This document shows positions 33,626 through 42,224 of a stretch of 42,224 nucleotides of DNA, piece by piece. This DNA is from Oscillospiraceae bacterium. GTDB taxonomy: Bacteria; Bacillota; Clostridia; Oscillospirales; JAKOTC01. Position numbers and translations under genes: made by a program. The stretch lies in assembly GCA_035353335.1 (NCBI GenBank), contig DAOPZJ010000020.1:1-42224 (forward strand), read 5' to 3'. Each line of letters begins with the position of its first letter. The stretch's first letter is position 1. The notes under the pieces were generated by a model. The model did no database searches. It was not told the DNA's origin and saw nothing but the letters and a program-made list of their open reading frames with translations.

Positions 33626-34534
33626 TTATTTTATTCTCGGGCTCTCGATCTCGTCGTCATACTTGACTTCATGCGGCGGGCGGAGCAGTTGTTCGGGTTT
33701 GAGCAGCAGCTTTCTGAAATAGCGCATCGAGACCGCGTAATAATGACCGTCACAGATGCGTTCATCGGTGACTATGCGCAGCCGCAAGGTTTTATCAACC
33801 GTTTCATTTCCTTCGTCGTCTCGGACGTTTTCGCGCTTTTTCTTACCCATCGCCACAAAAAGCGAAGCGGTTCCGAATTCATAAAGATGATGATAGACCG
33901 AATCGATTCCGAGTGATCCGATGTTTGTCAGCCAAGCTGAGGTGTGCCATGGACTTGCCTCTTCAAGGGCTTTGGGCAGCATTCCGTGTCTGTCGAATCT
34001 GTACATCAGATTGACAAAAGGCCGCTTGACCCAAGAGGGGATATTACCCAATATCTTGGCCGTTTTGTCCGTCTCGTTTTCAGCGTCGGTCGGTTTTGAG
34101 GCCTCTACCTCTGCCTCACATTTGCGCACAATGTCTGCAATGATATCTTCCGGTTCGAATTCCGGCTTTATCACTGTTTCGCCGCCCTTGTCCGAAAGAC
34201 CTCGTTTGATGGCAATTGAAATCTTGATACTGTTGTGGGCATAGAGTTTGTTATGAACGATAAATCGATTTAGATATGGGCGCTGTGAGATCTGACGCAC
34301 CATCGCGGCAATTAAAATATACATGATTGAGATACCGGGGATGTCCTGGGCATGCGTTTTGATAAACGCCTCCATCCCGGCAAGAGGAATCTCATCTTCA
34401 AACAGGACTTGAGAATCTATCCTTGTGCGAAGTATATACGGCACAAGGTCCATGACCGGATCAGCCGGTTTGACCCGCCAGCCGTCACGGCGGTCCCGCC
34501 TGCGTTTTTTAAACTGTTTTTGCAAATTTCCCAT
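33626..34534 (-). CDS. E2-fold acyltransferase-like protein without catalytic His
   Basis: A 302-residue protein resembling the catalytic domain of 2-oxo acid dehydrogenase E2/chloramphenicol acetyltransferase. It has no lipoyl or subunit-binding domain and starts with a very basic stretch (FKKRRRDRRDGWR). The E2 active-site motif HxxxDG appears as DERICDG, so Glu258 takes the position of the catalytic His while Asp262 is kept. SAWLTNIGSLGIDS and FGTASLFVAMG match the usual fold segments. It may be a pseudoenzyme or use other chemistry. GAGGGA lies upstream of the ATG. No E1 or E3 gene is nearby. Confidence 0.75.
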   Translation of the reverse strand: MGNLQKQFKKRRRDRRDGWRVKPADPVMDLVPYILRTRIDSQVLFEDEIPLAGMEAFIKTHAQDIPGISIMYILIAAMVRQISQRPYLNRFIVHNKLYAHNSIKISIAIKRGLSDKGGETVIKPEFEPEDIIADIVRKCEAEVEASKPTDAENETDKTAKILGNIPSWVKRPFVNLMYRFDRHGMLPKALEEASPWHTSAWLTNIGSLGIDSVYHHLYEFGTASLFVAMGKKKRENVRDDEGNETVDKTLRLRIVTDERICDGHYYAVSMRYFRKLLLKPEQLLRPPHEVKYDDEIESPRIK

Positions 34535-34552
34535 TATAATCGTCCCTCAAAT

Positions 34553-35647
34553 CTACATGTATTTTCGAATGATTTTTTCCATATTTGAAAACTTTTTCTC
34601 AATATCTTTTGCTAAAGCAATTTGGCAGCGGGTACGCACGAGGTTGTGTTCGGGGTAGTTGAGCTTAAAATAAGGGTCGCCCGACAGATAATCGGTGCAG
34701 AACCGGATTGCCAGTTCTACTGTCATCATCAGCGCGCCGGTCGGGAGCGACATCAATTCAGCTTCGTTGAAACTCTCCCGTAAAACACCGACATAGCCCT
34801 TTGCAAACGCCTCGTAATATTCAAGCGAAAGGGAGGTCTTGGAGGTATCCGGCTCATCCTCAAGCGAGGTGTTGGCCGCGAACCGAATCGCGTCGCCGAA
34901 ATCGTAGGCCGAAAGTCCCGGCATGACAGTATCCAGATCAATGATCGCGGCCGGCATTTGGGTAGTAATGTCGATTAAAACATTATTGTATTTCGTGTCG
35001 TTATGTGTCACGCGAACCGGCAAAGTCCCGTTTTTACGCATATCGGTCAGCTTGCGGCAAAACTGTTTCTGTGACTTAATATAATCTATTTCCGTTTTAA
35101 TATTTATATCCTTTGCGCGTCCGGCACGATCGGCATCTAAAGCCGCCTCGAACGCCTCATAACGCTTTTGCGTATCGTGAAAATTCGGAATCGTCTCGAC
35201 GAGCGCAGCCATGTCATAGTCTGCAAGCATCTCCGCAAAATTCCCGAAGGCTGCGCCGGCGGACGTCAAAAGCCCGGTATTCGGCACGCTGTCATAAGTC
35301 ACGGCATTACCGATGTAATCATACATGCGCCATACGCTTCCGTCCGAAAGGGTATGGCAGAGTTTCCCTCTGCCGTCGCTGTAAAAGTTCAAAACCTGTC
35401 TGCGGCAGTCCAGCCCTTTTTCCCTGCATTTTTCGCGCAGATGCGCGGTCACGCCTGCGATGTTTTTCATCATGCCGTCAGGGTCTCGGAAGACGTATGT
35501 ATTGACCCGCTGGATGATATATTCTTTTCCGTCCGAAAACTTCACGAGATTGGTCTGATTAATGTTGCCTGTCTTGATGAGGGAGTGGCTGACCGGCTCG
35601 CCCGTGACTCCGAAAGCGCGGGCGGCCTCGAGAATCTGTGTTTGCAT
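34553..35647 (-). CDS. APH-fold kinase, N-acetylhexosamine 1-kinase-like
   Basis: A 364-residue kinase of the aminoglycoside phosphotransferase fold. TGNINQTNLV is the nucleotide-loop region, THNDTKYNNVL holds the catalytic Asp217, and IIDLDTVMPGLSAYDFGDAIRF holds the metal-binding Asp237. These segments closely resemble NahK, which phosphorylates GlcNAc and GalNAc at C1 in the lacto-N-biose pathway, so a sugar 1-kinase is the best guess. No galacto-N-biose phosphorylase is nearby. It follows tatD by 87 bp and precedes the E2-like gene by 18 bp. AAAGG is the only upstream ribosome binding site match and is rather distant. Confidence 0.82.
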   Translation of the reverse strand: MQTQILEAARAFGVTGEPVSHSLIKTGNINQTNLVKFSDGKEYIIQRVNTYVFRDPDGMMKNIAGVTAHLREKCREKGLDCRRQVLNFYSDGRGKLCHTLSDGSVWRMYDYIGNAVTYDSVPNTGLLTSAGAAFGNFAEMLADYDMAALVETIPNFHDTQKRYEAFEAALDADRAGRAKDINIKTEIDYIKSQKQFCRKLTDMRKNGTLPVRVTHNDTKYNNVLIDITTQMPAAIIDLDTVMPGLSAYDFGDAIRFAANTSLEDEPDTSKTSLSLEYYEAFAKGYVGVLRESFNEAELMSLPTGALMMTVELAIRFCTDYLSGDPYFKLNYPEHNLVRTRCQIALAKDIEKKFSNMEKIIRKYM

Positions 35648-35734
35648 TTACAGAAATCTGCCTTTCGTTATATAAGTGATGTATTGAATGTTTGCTCGGT
35701 TTGGAGATTGCGGCTCATTCGATATGAATCCACC

Positions 35735-36508
35735 TCAATTTATTTTGAAAAGGGTCTTTGCGTTTTGAGCGGTAATCTGAACGATTACTTCAGGGGTAAT
35801 TCCTTTGATCTGCGCCAGTTTTTCGGCGACGAGCGGTAAAAGCGACGAGTCGTTGCGTTTACCTCGAAAAGGGGCAGGAGCCATATAGGGGCAGTCGGTC
35901 TCGAGCAGTATCCTGTCAAGCGGACAGAGCGCGGCGGACTCGACGGCGCGGCGGGCGTTTTTAAAAGTCACGACCCCGCCGAAACCGAGGTAAAACCCTT
36001 TTTTCAGAAAAATCTTCGCGATCTCGGGCGACTCCGAAAAGCAGTGCAGCACCGCCGCTCCTTTATATGCGCCTAACGTCTCAACCATGTCTGCGGTCGC
36101 GTCCCGGCTGTGAATTACAGCTGCTTTCCCGAGTTTTTGCGCCAGTTCGAGCTGCCGGTTAAATAACTCCTTTTGCTTTGCTTTATCAAATCCGGGGTAG
36201 TGGTAATCGAGCCCGATCTCTCCGATTGCTGCGCATTTTTCATCAGAAGCCAGTTTTTTAATCTCCGTAAGGTCATTCTCTCCGACTTCATTGGCGTGTT
36301 CGGGATGAATACCCGCCGCAAAGTGAAACTGCGGATATTTGTGCGCCAGTTCCTTTGAATTTCGACTGGTTTCGACCCGCTCGCCGCAATTCAATACCCA
36401 TTTTACACCCGATGTAAAGATTTTTTGAAGGACTTCTTCTCTGTCGCGGTCAAACGCGCCGTCGTCATAATGCGTATGGGTATCGAAAATACCGTCTAAA
36501 TTTAACAC
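35735..36508 (-). CDS. tatD: TatD family metal-dependent deoxyribonuclease
   Basis: A 257-residue TIM-barrel metal hydrolase; TatD homologues are 3'-5' exonucleases involved in DNA repair. Metal ligands are visible in DTHTHYDD (His11, His13), GEIGLDYH (Glu), HSRDA, LHCFSES and ETDCPY (Asp). It starts with GTG at 36508 inside the last codons of metG (7-bp overlap) and has no strong ribosome binding site, so it is probably made by translational coupling. metG-tatD adjacency is common in Firmicutes. Confidence 0.92.
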   Translation of the reverse strand: MLNLDGIFDTHTHYDDGAFDRDREEVLQKIFTSGVKWVLNCGERVETSRNSKELAHKYPQFHFAAGIHPEHANEVGENDLTEIKKLASDEKCAAIGEIGLDYHYPGFDKAKQKELFNRQLELAQKLGKAAVIHSRDATADMVETLGAYKGAAVLHCFSESPEIAKIFLKKGFYLGFGGVVTFKNARRAVESAALCPLDRILLETDCPYMAPAPFRGKRNDSSLLPLVAEKLAQIKGITPEVIVQITAQNAKTLFKIN

Positions 36509-38439
36509 AGCTTTGCGCCCGCAGGGATGCCGTCGTCGAGCATCAAAAGGTTCAACACACCGTCCTTTTCGGCTGACAGCAGCATGCCGTTCGACTCTTT
36601 TCCCATCATCTTGCGCGGCGGCAGATTGGTGCAGGCCACCACGGTTTTACCAATGAGTTTCTCCGGCTGATAATATTTCGCAATGCCCGAAAGAATCTGT
36701 CTCGGAACTCCCGAGCCATCGTCGAGCTTGAACTGCAATAATTTATCGGATTTTTCGACCTTTTCGCAGGCGATCACCTTGCACACGGTCATCTCGACTC
36801 TATGAAATTCGTCAATCGTCACCTGCGGTGTCTCGGGTTCTTGTTTTATCGCGGGTTTTTGGGTCTTCTCGGCCACTCTTTCTGCCAGCGTCTTCTCGTC
36901 AAAGCGCGCAAATAACGGGGCCGCCGGTTTGGTCAAAACGCCCGCTTTCAGTCCGCCGAAGGTCTCGACGCTCTCCAAGGTATCGGCACAGCCACCGAGC
37001 TGTTCAATCATATTCTTGCTTGCATCGGGGATAAACGGCGCATATAAAACAGCAATAATTCGGATGCACTCCATCAGATTATAGAGCACCGCGCCGAGCC
37101 GCGCTTTGTCGGCCTCGTTTTTGGCGAGCGTCCAGGGTGCGGTCTCGTCGATGTATTTGTTGCTTCTGCGGGCAAGTTCCATCACGGCAGACGCTGCGTC
37201 TGCGATGCGCATCTCATCCATCAGTTTGCGGTACTCAGAAACGGATTTTGCTGCAGCCGCTTTCAAATCGGAGTCGGGGCCTTCTTCGCTTGCAGGGGCA
37301 GGTACGATTCCGTCAAAATATTTCCCTGCCATCGCGACCGTGCGGCTGACCAGGTTTCCGAGCGTGTTGGCCAGATCGGAATTATAACGCGAAGCAATGT
37401 TCTCCCAGGTAACGTTACCGTCGTTTGCATATGGCATCTCAGCCAGCACATAATAGCGTGCTCCATCGGTGCCGAACAGGTCGGCGACATCGTCGGTATA
37501 GATCACATTCCCAACCGATTTGCTCATCTTATCGCCTGCCGTCAGCAGCCACGGATGCCCGTATACCTGCTTAGGCAGCGGCAGCCCGAGCGCCATCAAA
37601 AAAATCGGCCAGTAGAGCGTGTGAAAGCGCAGAATGTCTTTGCCGATGATATGCACATCGGCAGGCCAGTATTTTTCAAAAAGTTCGCCGGTATTGCCAT
37701 CGGGATTATATCCAAGTCCCGTGATGTAGTTGGACAGCGCGTCAACCCAGACATAAACCACATGCTTCGGGTCAAAATCGACCCCAACGCCCCATTTAAA
37801 CGAGGTACGGGTGACGCACAGATCTTTCAGGCCCGGTTTTAAGAAGTTGTTGATCATCTCTTTTTTACGCGCTTCCGGGACGATGAAATCGGAGTTTTCT
37901 TCGATATGTTTCATCAGCCGGTCGGCGTATTTACCCATGCGGAAAAAGTAGGACTGCTCCTTGACGCGCTGCAGGGGTCGTCCGCAATCAGGGCAGACGA
38001 TGCTTCCGTCCGCGATTTTCTGTACCTGACTCTCGGTATAAAATGCTTCATCCGGCTCGCAGTACCAGCCCTCGTATTCGGAAAGATAGAGATCATCCTG
38101 CCCGTAAAACTTGTTGAAAATCTTCTGCACGGCGGCCTCGTGATCGGGATCGGTGGTACGGATAAACCGGTCATAGGTAATCCCCATTCGATTCCACAGT
38201 GTTTTAATATCGCCGGAGATCTTATTGACATATTCTTTCGGCGAGACAACGGCCGCCTTGGCGCAGTCCTCGACCTTCTGCCCGTGTTCATCGGTACCGG
38301 TCAAAAAATAGACATCATAACCGCAGGCGCGTTTATAGCGCGCGACGGCGTCAGCCATGATCGCCTCATAGACATTGCCGATATGCGGCATTTTCGAGGC
38401 ATACATGATGGATGTCGTAATATAATAAGGCTTTTTCAT
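36502..38439 (-). CDS. metG: Methionyl-tRNA synthetase
   Basis: Charges tRNA-Met and initiator tRNA. The 645-residue product has a HIGH-type motif HIGN (19-22), zinc-site cysteines (Cys127, Cys149, Cys152), the KMSKS motif (304-308), an anticodon-binding helical region and a C-terminal EMAP/Trbp111-like tRNA-binding domain (about 545-645, with ACTNLPPRKMMG). GGAG lies upstream of the ATG. It starts 21 bp after glgP, with no T-box leader, so it depends on the glgP transcript or an internal promoter. Confidence 0.95.
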   Translation of the reverse strand: MKKPYYITTSIMYASKMPHIGNVYEAIMADAVARYKRACGYDVYFLTGTDEHGQKVEDCAKAAVVSPKEYVNKISGDIKTLWNRMGITYDRFIRTTDPDHEAAVQKIFNKFYGQDDLYLSEYEGWYCEPDEAFYTESQVQKIADGSIVCPDCGRPLQRVKEQSYFFRMGKYADRLMKHIEENSDFIVPEARKKEMINNFLKPGLKDLCVTRTSFKWGVGVDFDPKHVVYVWVDALSNYITGLGYNPDGNTGELFEKYWPADVHIIGKDILRFHTLYWPIFLMALGLPLPKQVYGHPWLLTAGDKMSKSVGNVIYTDDVADLFGTDGARYYVLAEMPYANDGNVTWENIASRYNSDLANTLGNLVSRTVAMAGKYFDGIVPAPASEEGPDSDLKAAAAKSVSEYRKLMDEMRIADAASAVMELARRSNKYIDETAPWTLAKNEADKARLGAVLYNLMECIRIIAVLYAPFIPDASKNMIEQLGGCADTLESVETFGGLKAGVLTKPAAPLFARFDEKTLAERVAEKTQKPAIKQEPETPQVTIDEFHRVEMTVCKVIACEKVEKSDKLLQFKLDDGSGVPRQILSGIAKYYQPEKLIGKTVVACTNLPPRKMMGKESNGMLLSAEKDGVLNLLMLDDGIPAGAKLC

Positions 38440-38460
38440 CCTTGATGGCTCCTCATCGTT

Positions 38461-40860
38461 TTATTTGATCGGTTTCGCGCCCCAGATGTCCGCCGCGTAC
38501 CGTTCAATCGAGCGGTCGGACGAGAAGCGCCCGGCTTTTGCGATGTTCATGATTGACATCTGCATAAAGCGCATTCGGTCGTCATAGATCGTGCGCATTC
38601 GGGCCTGAGCGTCCTTATAGGAGGCGAAATCGGCCAAGACCATATACGGGTCATGGTTGACGAGGTTGTCATAGAGATTTGCAAACGTGCAGTCGCAGAC
38701 GCCCTTCTTCAAAATATCTGTCAGCGTTTTTAAATCCGGATTGTTTTTAACAAGGTCCGCAGGTTTATAATCGGCCTTTTTCGCTGCCGCTTCTTCGGCG
38801 TTCATGCCGAAGATGAGGATATTTTCCGCGCCGACAGCCGAATAAATTTCCACATTCGCGCCGTCCATCGTGCCGAGCGTCACCGCGCCGTTCAGCATCA
38901 GCTTCATGTTGCCGGTGCCGCTCGCCTCGGTTCCGGCGAGTGAAATCTGTTCGCTGACGTCAGCAGCGGGCATCAGGGCTTCCGCCATTGTCACGCGGTA
39001 GTCCTCCAAGAAAACCACTCGCAGCTTGTCGCGCACTGCCGGGTCGAGCTCGCATAACCGCGAGATTGCCGATATCAAACAGATGATCTCCTTAGCCGTC
39101 TGGTAACCCGGCGCGGCTTTTGCGCCGAACAAAAAGGTCTGCGGAATCACATCCTCGTCGGGATGTTCCTTGATCCAAATATAGCGCGATAAAATATGCA
39201 GCGCGTTCATATGCTGACGCTTATATTCATGCAGCCGTTTGACCTGAACGTCGAAAATCGAGTCGGGGTTTAAAGGGCGCAGCCCGCTCTTGGCCACAAG
39301 ATTAGAGAATTCCAGTTTGTTGGCGCGTTTGATGTCATAAAGCCGGTTCAAAACGCTCTCATCGCGCGCATACGGAGTCAAATCGGTCAGCCGGTGCGCG
39401 TCGGTTTTAAATCCGTCGCCGATCAGTTCCGAAACTAACCCTGTCAGACGCGGATTGGCCTGGCAAAGCCAGCGCCGGTAGGCAATGCCGTTCGTGACGT
39501 TTTTGAACTGCTCGGGATGATCTTGATAAAAATCATTAAACAGATGGTCGCGCAGAATTTGGGTGTGCAGTTTCGAAACGCCGTTGACGCTGTGGCAGAC
39601 CGCGCAGCAGAGATTCGCCATGCGCACCTGCCCATAGCTGATGATCGCCATGCGCGAGACCCGGTCGAAATCCGGTTTCTCAGCCCAGAGCTTTGCGCAG
39701 TAACGCCGGTTGATCTCGGTGACGATCTGATACATCCTCGGCAACCTCTGACGGAACAGATCCTCGGGCCAGGTCTCGAGCGCTTCGCCCATCACGGTGT
39801 GGTTGGTGTAGGCGATCGTGCGCTCGGTGATGCTCATCGCGGTGTCCCAGCCGTAGCCGCAGTCGTCCATCAAAATTCGCATGAGTTCGGGAATCGCGAG
39901 CGCCGGATGGGTATCGTTGATGTGAATCGCGGCCTTTTCGGGCAGCGCATCGACCGGATGACCCTCCGAAATATGCTTTTTGATAATATCCTGCAATGAA
40001 GCCGACACGAGGAAATATTGCTGCCTCAGCCTCAAACTCTTGCCCTCGGGCAAATTATCAGACGGATACAATACTTTTGAAATGACTTCCGCCATTCCGC
40101 TTTGCTGCATCGCAGACATAAAATCTCCGTTGTTAAAGGCCTTCATGTCAAAGCCTTTGGCAACCGCGCTCCAAAGCCGGAGCACCGCGACCCCCTTGCC
40201 GCCGTTTCCGACCATCATCAGGTCATGCGGAACCGCGAGCACCGAATTATATCCGGTGTAATTTTGATGGCGGTAGCCCTGTTCGTCCCAATAGTCGTTT
40301 ACGCTGCCGTCAAAACGTACCTCAACCTGTTCGTCGGGGCGCGGGGTCAGCCAGACCTCGCCGCCGGGCAGCCAGTCGTCGGGCAGTTCGGTCTGCCATC
40401 CGTCGACCAGCTTTTGGCGGAAAATCCCGTATTCATATAAAATCGAATAGCCGGTCGCGGCATAACCAAGCGACGCCATCGAGTCCATAAAGCAGGCAGC
40501 AAGGCGCCCCAATCCGCCGTTTCCGAGCCCTGCGTCAGGTTCGCATTCATAGATCGCGGAGAGTTTTACACCCATGTCGGAGAGCGCTGTATCAAATACC
40601 TCGGTCAGCCCGAGGTTGTACAGCGAATTTTTAAGCGACCGCCCGAGCAAAAATTCCATACACAGGTAATTGATCCGTTTGACGCCCTGTTTGCTGCATT
40701 TTTCGTTGAACTCGGCACGGTTTTGAGCTATAATGTCATTGAGATAAGCAGCTGCGGCGCGGTAGTACTGGTCGTCGGACGCGGTTTTGGGGTTGACACC
40801 GTATTCCGTATCGAGCCGTCTTTTGATCTCATTGATTACTTCATTTTTGGTCGGTTTCAT
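38461..40860 (-). CDS. glgP: Glycogen/starch phosphorylase
   Basis: Releases glucose 1-phosphate from alpha-1,4-glucan ends using phosphate and PLP. The 799-residue product shows EPDAGLGNGGLGRLAACF, NDTHPALAIPELMR, RLHEYKRQHMN and EASGTGNMK, where Lys653 binds PLP, followed by TLGTMDGANVEI. ATG at 40860 fits family length; the ribosome binding site there is weak. A TTG at 40923 would add 21 residues and is possible. It is first in the eight-gene leftward run. No other glycogen gene is in the window. Confidence 0.94.
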   Translation of the reverse strand: MKPTKNEVINEIKRRLDTEYGVNPKTASDDQYYRAAAAYLNDIIAQNRAEFNEKCSKQGVKRINYLCMEFLLGRSLKNSLYNLGLTEVFDTALSDMGVKLSAIYECEPDAGLGNGGLGRLAACFMDSMASLGYAATGYSILYEYGIFRQKLVDGWQTELPDDWLPGGEVWLTPRPDEQVEVRFDGSVNDYWDEQGYRHQNYTGYNSVLAVPHDLMMVGNGGKGVAVLRLWSAVAKGFDMKAFNNGDFMSAMQQSGMAEVISKVLYPSDNLPEGKSLRLRQQYFLVSASLQDIIKKHISEGHPVDALPEKAAIHINDTHPALAIPELMRILMDDCGYGWDTAMSITERTIAYTNHTVMGEALETWPEDLFRQRLPRMYQIVTEINRRYCAKLWAEKPDFDRVSRMAIISYGQVRMANLCCAVCHSVNGVSKLHTQILRDHLFNDFYQDHPEQFKNVTNGIAYRRWLCQANPRLTGLVSELIGDGFKTDAHRLTDLTPYARDESVLNRLYDIKRANKLEFSNLVAKSGLRPLNPDSIFDVQVKRLHEYKRQHMNALHILSRYIWIKEHPDEDVIPQTFLFGAKAAPGYQTAKEIICLISAISRLCELDPAVRDKLRVVFLEDYRVTMAEALMPAADVSEQISLAGTEASGTGNMKLMLNGAVTLGTMDGANVEIYSAVGAENILIFGMNAEEAAAKKADYKPADLVKNNPDLKTLTDILKKGVCDCTFANLYDNLVNHDPYMVLADFASYKDAQARMRTIYDDRMRFMQMSIMNIAKAGRFSSDRSIERYAADIWGAKPIK

Positions 40861-41003
40861 AAAATATACGCTCGTTTCCCGGCTTTCAGAGGACTTCAAG
40901 CCGTTTGGAGTCGGAGAAATCAATCTTCCGTTAATAGGTTATGCGTTCGTCATACATACCGATAACAAGTTTGAACAGATGATGTTATATCCGCTCATCC
41001 AAC

Positions 41004-41032
41004 ATTATATAACAAGACCCGTAAAATTTCAA
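41004..41032 (-). promoter_or_regulatory. Sigma-A promoter of the glgP operon
   Basis: Minus-strand TTGAAA (41032-41027), a 17-bp spacer and a perfect TATAAT (41009-41004). The -10 is 144 bp from the glgP ATG, leaving a long leader. The -35 lies within 20 bp of the divergent ogg start codon. Confidence 0.8.
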
Positions 41033-41050
41033 CAAAAGGAGCTCTGAAAC

Positions 41051-41869
41051 ATGATTTCCCCTGCTCCCAGCAATTTAAAAATAAAGATAAACTGCTTTTC
41101 ACTTGCTCATACCCTTGGCTGCGGTCAGTGTTTTCGTTTTGACCCCGTGGGCGGCGATTCCGATCATTGGCGCGGTATCGCAAACGGACGGGTGCTTGAA
41201 GTGTCTCAAAACGGGGACGAACTGACATTTTTTAATATGAGCAAAACCGAATACGAAACCGTCTGGACGGATTATTTTGATTTGAACACCGATTACTTCG
41301 CAATCCATACCGCGCTCTGTTCCGATCAGACGCTCAAAACCGCCTGCGATTTTTGCGGGGGGATTCATATCATGAAACAAGACCCCTGGGAGGCGCTCTG
41401 CTCTTTTATTTTCTCCCAAAACAACAACATTCCGCGCATCAAAGGCCTTGTCTCGCGGCTGTGCGAACATTTCGGAGACCCCATCGACGGCGGTTTTGAT
41501 TTTCCGAGCCCCAAAAGACTCGCTGAGCTTTCCCCCGAAGACCTCGCTCCCGTGCGCTGCGGATTCAGGGATAAATACATACTCGATGCCGCGAAAAAAT
41601 TCGCTTCCGGCGAAATCAACCCAGCAAAAATCGCTTGTCTCTCTCTTAAAGAAGCACGCAACGAACTCATGGCCATCAACGGCGTCGGCCCGAAAGTAGC
41701 AGACTGCGCATTGTTGTTCGGCTTTTATAAACTCACGGCGTTCCCGACCGACGTCTGGGTCAAACGCGCGATGGCAGACCTCTTTTCCGACGGCTTACCT
41801 TCCTGCGCCCACCCCTATGCCGGCATTGCCCAGCAGATTATATTTCATTATTACAGGTCACACGCGTAG
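41051..41869 (+). CDS. ogg: OGG1-type 8-oxoguanine DNA glycosylase/AP lyase
   Basis: Removes oxidised guanine from DNA and nicks the abasic site. The 272-residue product has the N-terminal OGG domain, SQNNNIPRI (122-130), the helix-hairpin-helix INGVGPKVADC with catalytic Lys215 and the GPD-type Asp234 in FPTDVWV. It matches the OGG1 rather than the AlkA or MutM type. AAGGAG lies upstream of the ATG. It is monocistronic and divergent from glgP. Confidence 0.93.
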   Translation: MISPAPSNLKIKINCFSLAHTLGCGQCFRFDPVGGDSDHWRGIANGRVLEVSQNGDELTFFNMSKTEYETVWTDYFDLNTDYFAIHTALCSDQTLKTACDFCGGIHIMKQDPWEALCSFIFSQNNNIPRIKGLVSRLCEHFGDPIDGGFDFPSPKRLAELSPEDLAPVRCGFRDKYILDAAKKFASGEINPAKIACLSLKEARNELMAINGVGPKVADCALLFGFYKLTAFPTDVWVKRAMADLFSDGLPSCAHPYAGIAQQIIFHYYRSHA

Positions 41870-41888
41870 GGGCGAATCATATTCGCCC
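41870..41888. repeat. Hairpin just after ogg
   Basis: GGGCGAAT (41870-41877) pairs with ATTCGCCC (41881-41888). No T-tract follows. The GGGGCGAA core recurs in the terminator at 11930, so this may be a small dispersed palindromic repeat used at gene ends. Confidence 0.5.
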
Positions 41889-41993
41889 GCTTCACTGATA
41901 ACGTTTCGGCAGATTTGACATCACACCGCACGAAAAATCAGGAAAAGTAAGCTGAAAACCGATAGAATCACAACATACGGAAGGAGGCTGCGA

Positions 41994-42224
41994 ATGGATT
42001 GGATCACGGGAATCCAGCGGGCGCTTGACTATACGGAAGCACATCTGACAGACGATATTGATTATGAAGCGATTGCGAAACAGGCCTACTCGTCTTCGTT
42101 TCATTTCCAACGGATGTTTGCGATGCTCTGCGGATACGCGCTCGGCGATTATATTCGTATGCGGCGTCTCACTTTGGCGGCCGAGGAGTTAATTCGGACA
42201 AATGACAAAGTGATTGATATTGCT
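41994..42224 (+). CDS. AraC-family regulator, N-terminal part (cut by window edge)
   Basis: The first 77 codons are visible. They encode an AraC-type DNA-binding domain at the N-terminus: the segment QRALDYTEAHLTD, then IDYEAIAKQAYSSSFHFQRMFAMLCG (the first helix-turn-helix) and LGDYIRMRRLTLAAEELI. This order, DNA-binding domain first, is typical of regulators with a C-terminal GyrI-like effector domain, which would lie outside the window. AAGGAGG precedes the ATG by normal spacing. Its targets are unknown. Confidence 0.88.
   Translation, partial: MDWITGIQRALDYTEAHLTDDIDYEAIAKQAYSSSFHFQRMFAMLCGYALGDYIRMRRLTLAAEELIRTNDKVIDIA

Overview
The window reads as chromosomal DNA of an anaerobic, endospore-forming member of the Clostridia, probably one of the gut- or digester-type lineages with moderate GC content; I cannot name a genus. 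Five sporulation or spore-germination genes (a SpoIID-like protein, SpoVAC, the spore protease GPR, SpoIIP and a PdaA-like cortex deacetylase) show the spore former. A glycyl radical enzyme with its activase and a sodium-pumping decarboxylase module point to anaerobic life. AddAB and a class B sortase fit Firmicutes. There are no insertion sequences, phage genes, CRISPR arrays, tRNAs or rRNAs.

Layout. Positions 1-2586 (minus strand) hold two tandem, recently duplicated sugar-type solute-binding lipoproteins, the left one cut by the window edge; each has its own promoter of the same design. Positions 2754-4603 (minus) hold prmC and a DUF1385 membrane protein. A divergent promoter pair with overlapping -35 boxes then starts a rightward run (4794-11920): tmk, a DUF2156 acyltransferase, a DJ-1 protein, mltG, a cysteine desulfurase with thiI (tRNA 4-thiouridine), and a SpoIID-like protein, closed by a strong terminator. 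Next come an ECF-type sigma factor and a small two-helix membrane protein (12042-12999). Positions 13146-16177 (minus) carry a glycyl radical enzyme of unclear substrate and its activating enzyme. Positions 16555-24187 (plus) carry addB, addA and an alpha/beta hydrolase.

The sporulation island is spoVAC (minus) and gpr, spoIIP and pdaA (plus), 24159-27720. A class B sortase follows (27999-28931). A leftward region then fills 29056-40860: the beta and gamma membrane subunits of a sodium-translocating decarboxylase behind a structured leader, and an eight-gene run glgP, metG, tatD, a NahK-like sugar kinase, an E2-like acyltransferase, nadB, nadC and a P-loop kinase. The right end has an OGG1-type glycosylase (plus) and the start of an AraC-type regulator.

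The points most worth a second look are: (1) the leader of the sodium-pump genes, which has a sigma-A promoter, a paired upstream domain and an intrinsic terminator whose U-tract runs into the ribosome binding site, so a riboswitch (possibly sodium-sensing) is a testable idea; (2) the glycyl radical enzyme, whose active-site cysteine sits in Gly-Cys-His-Trp, matching neither the Cys-Cys of pyruvate formate-lyase nor the Cys-X-Glu of the dehydratases; (3) a sortase with lysine at the catalytic arginine position; (4) an E2-fold acyltransferase with glutamate at the catalytic histidine position. All calls come from reading the sequence; no database search was run.
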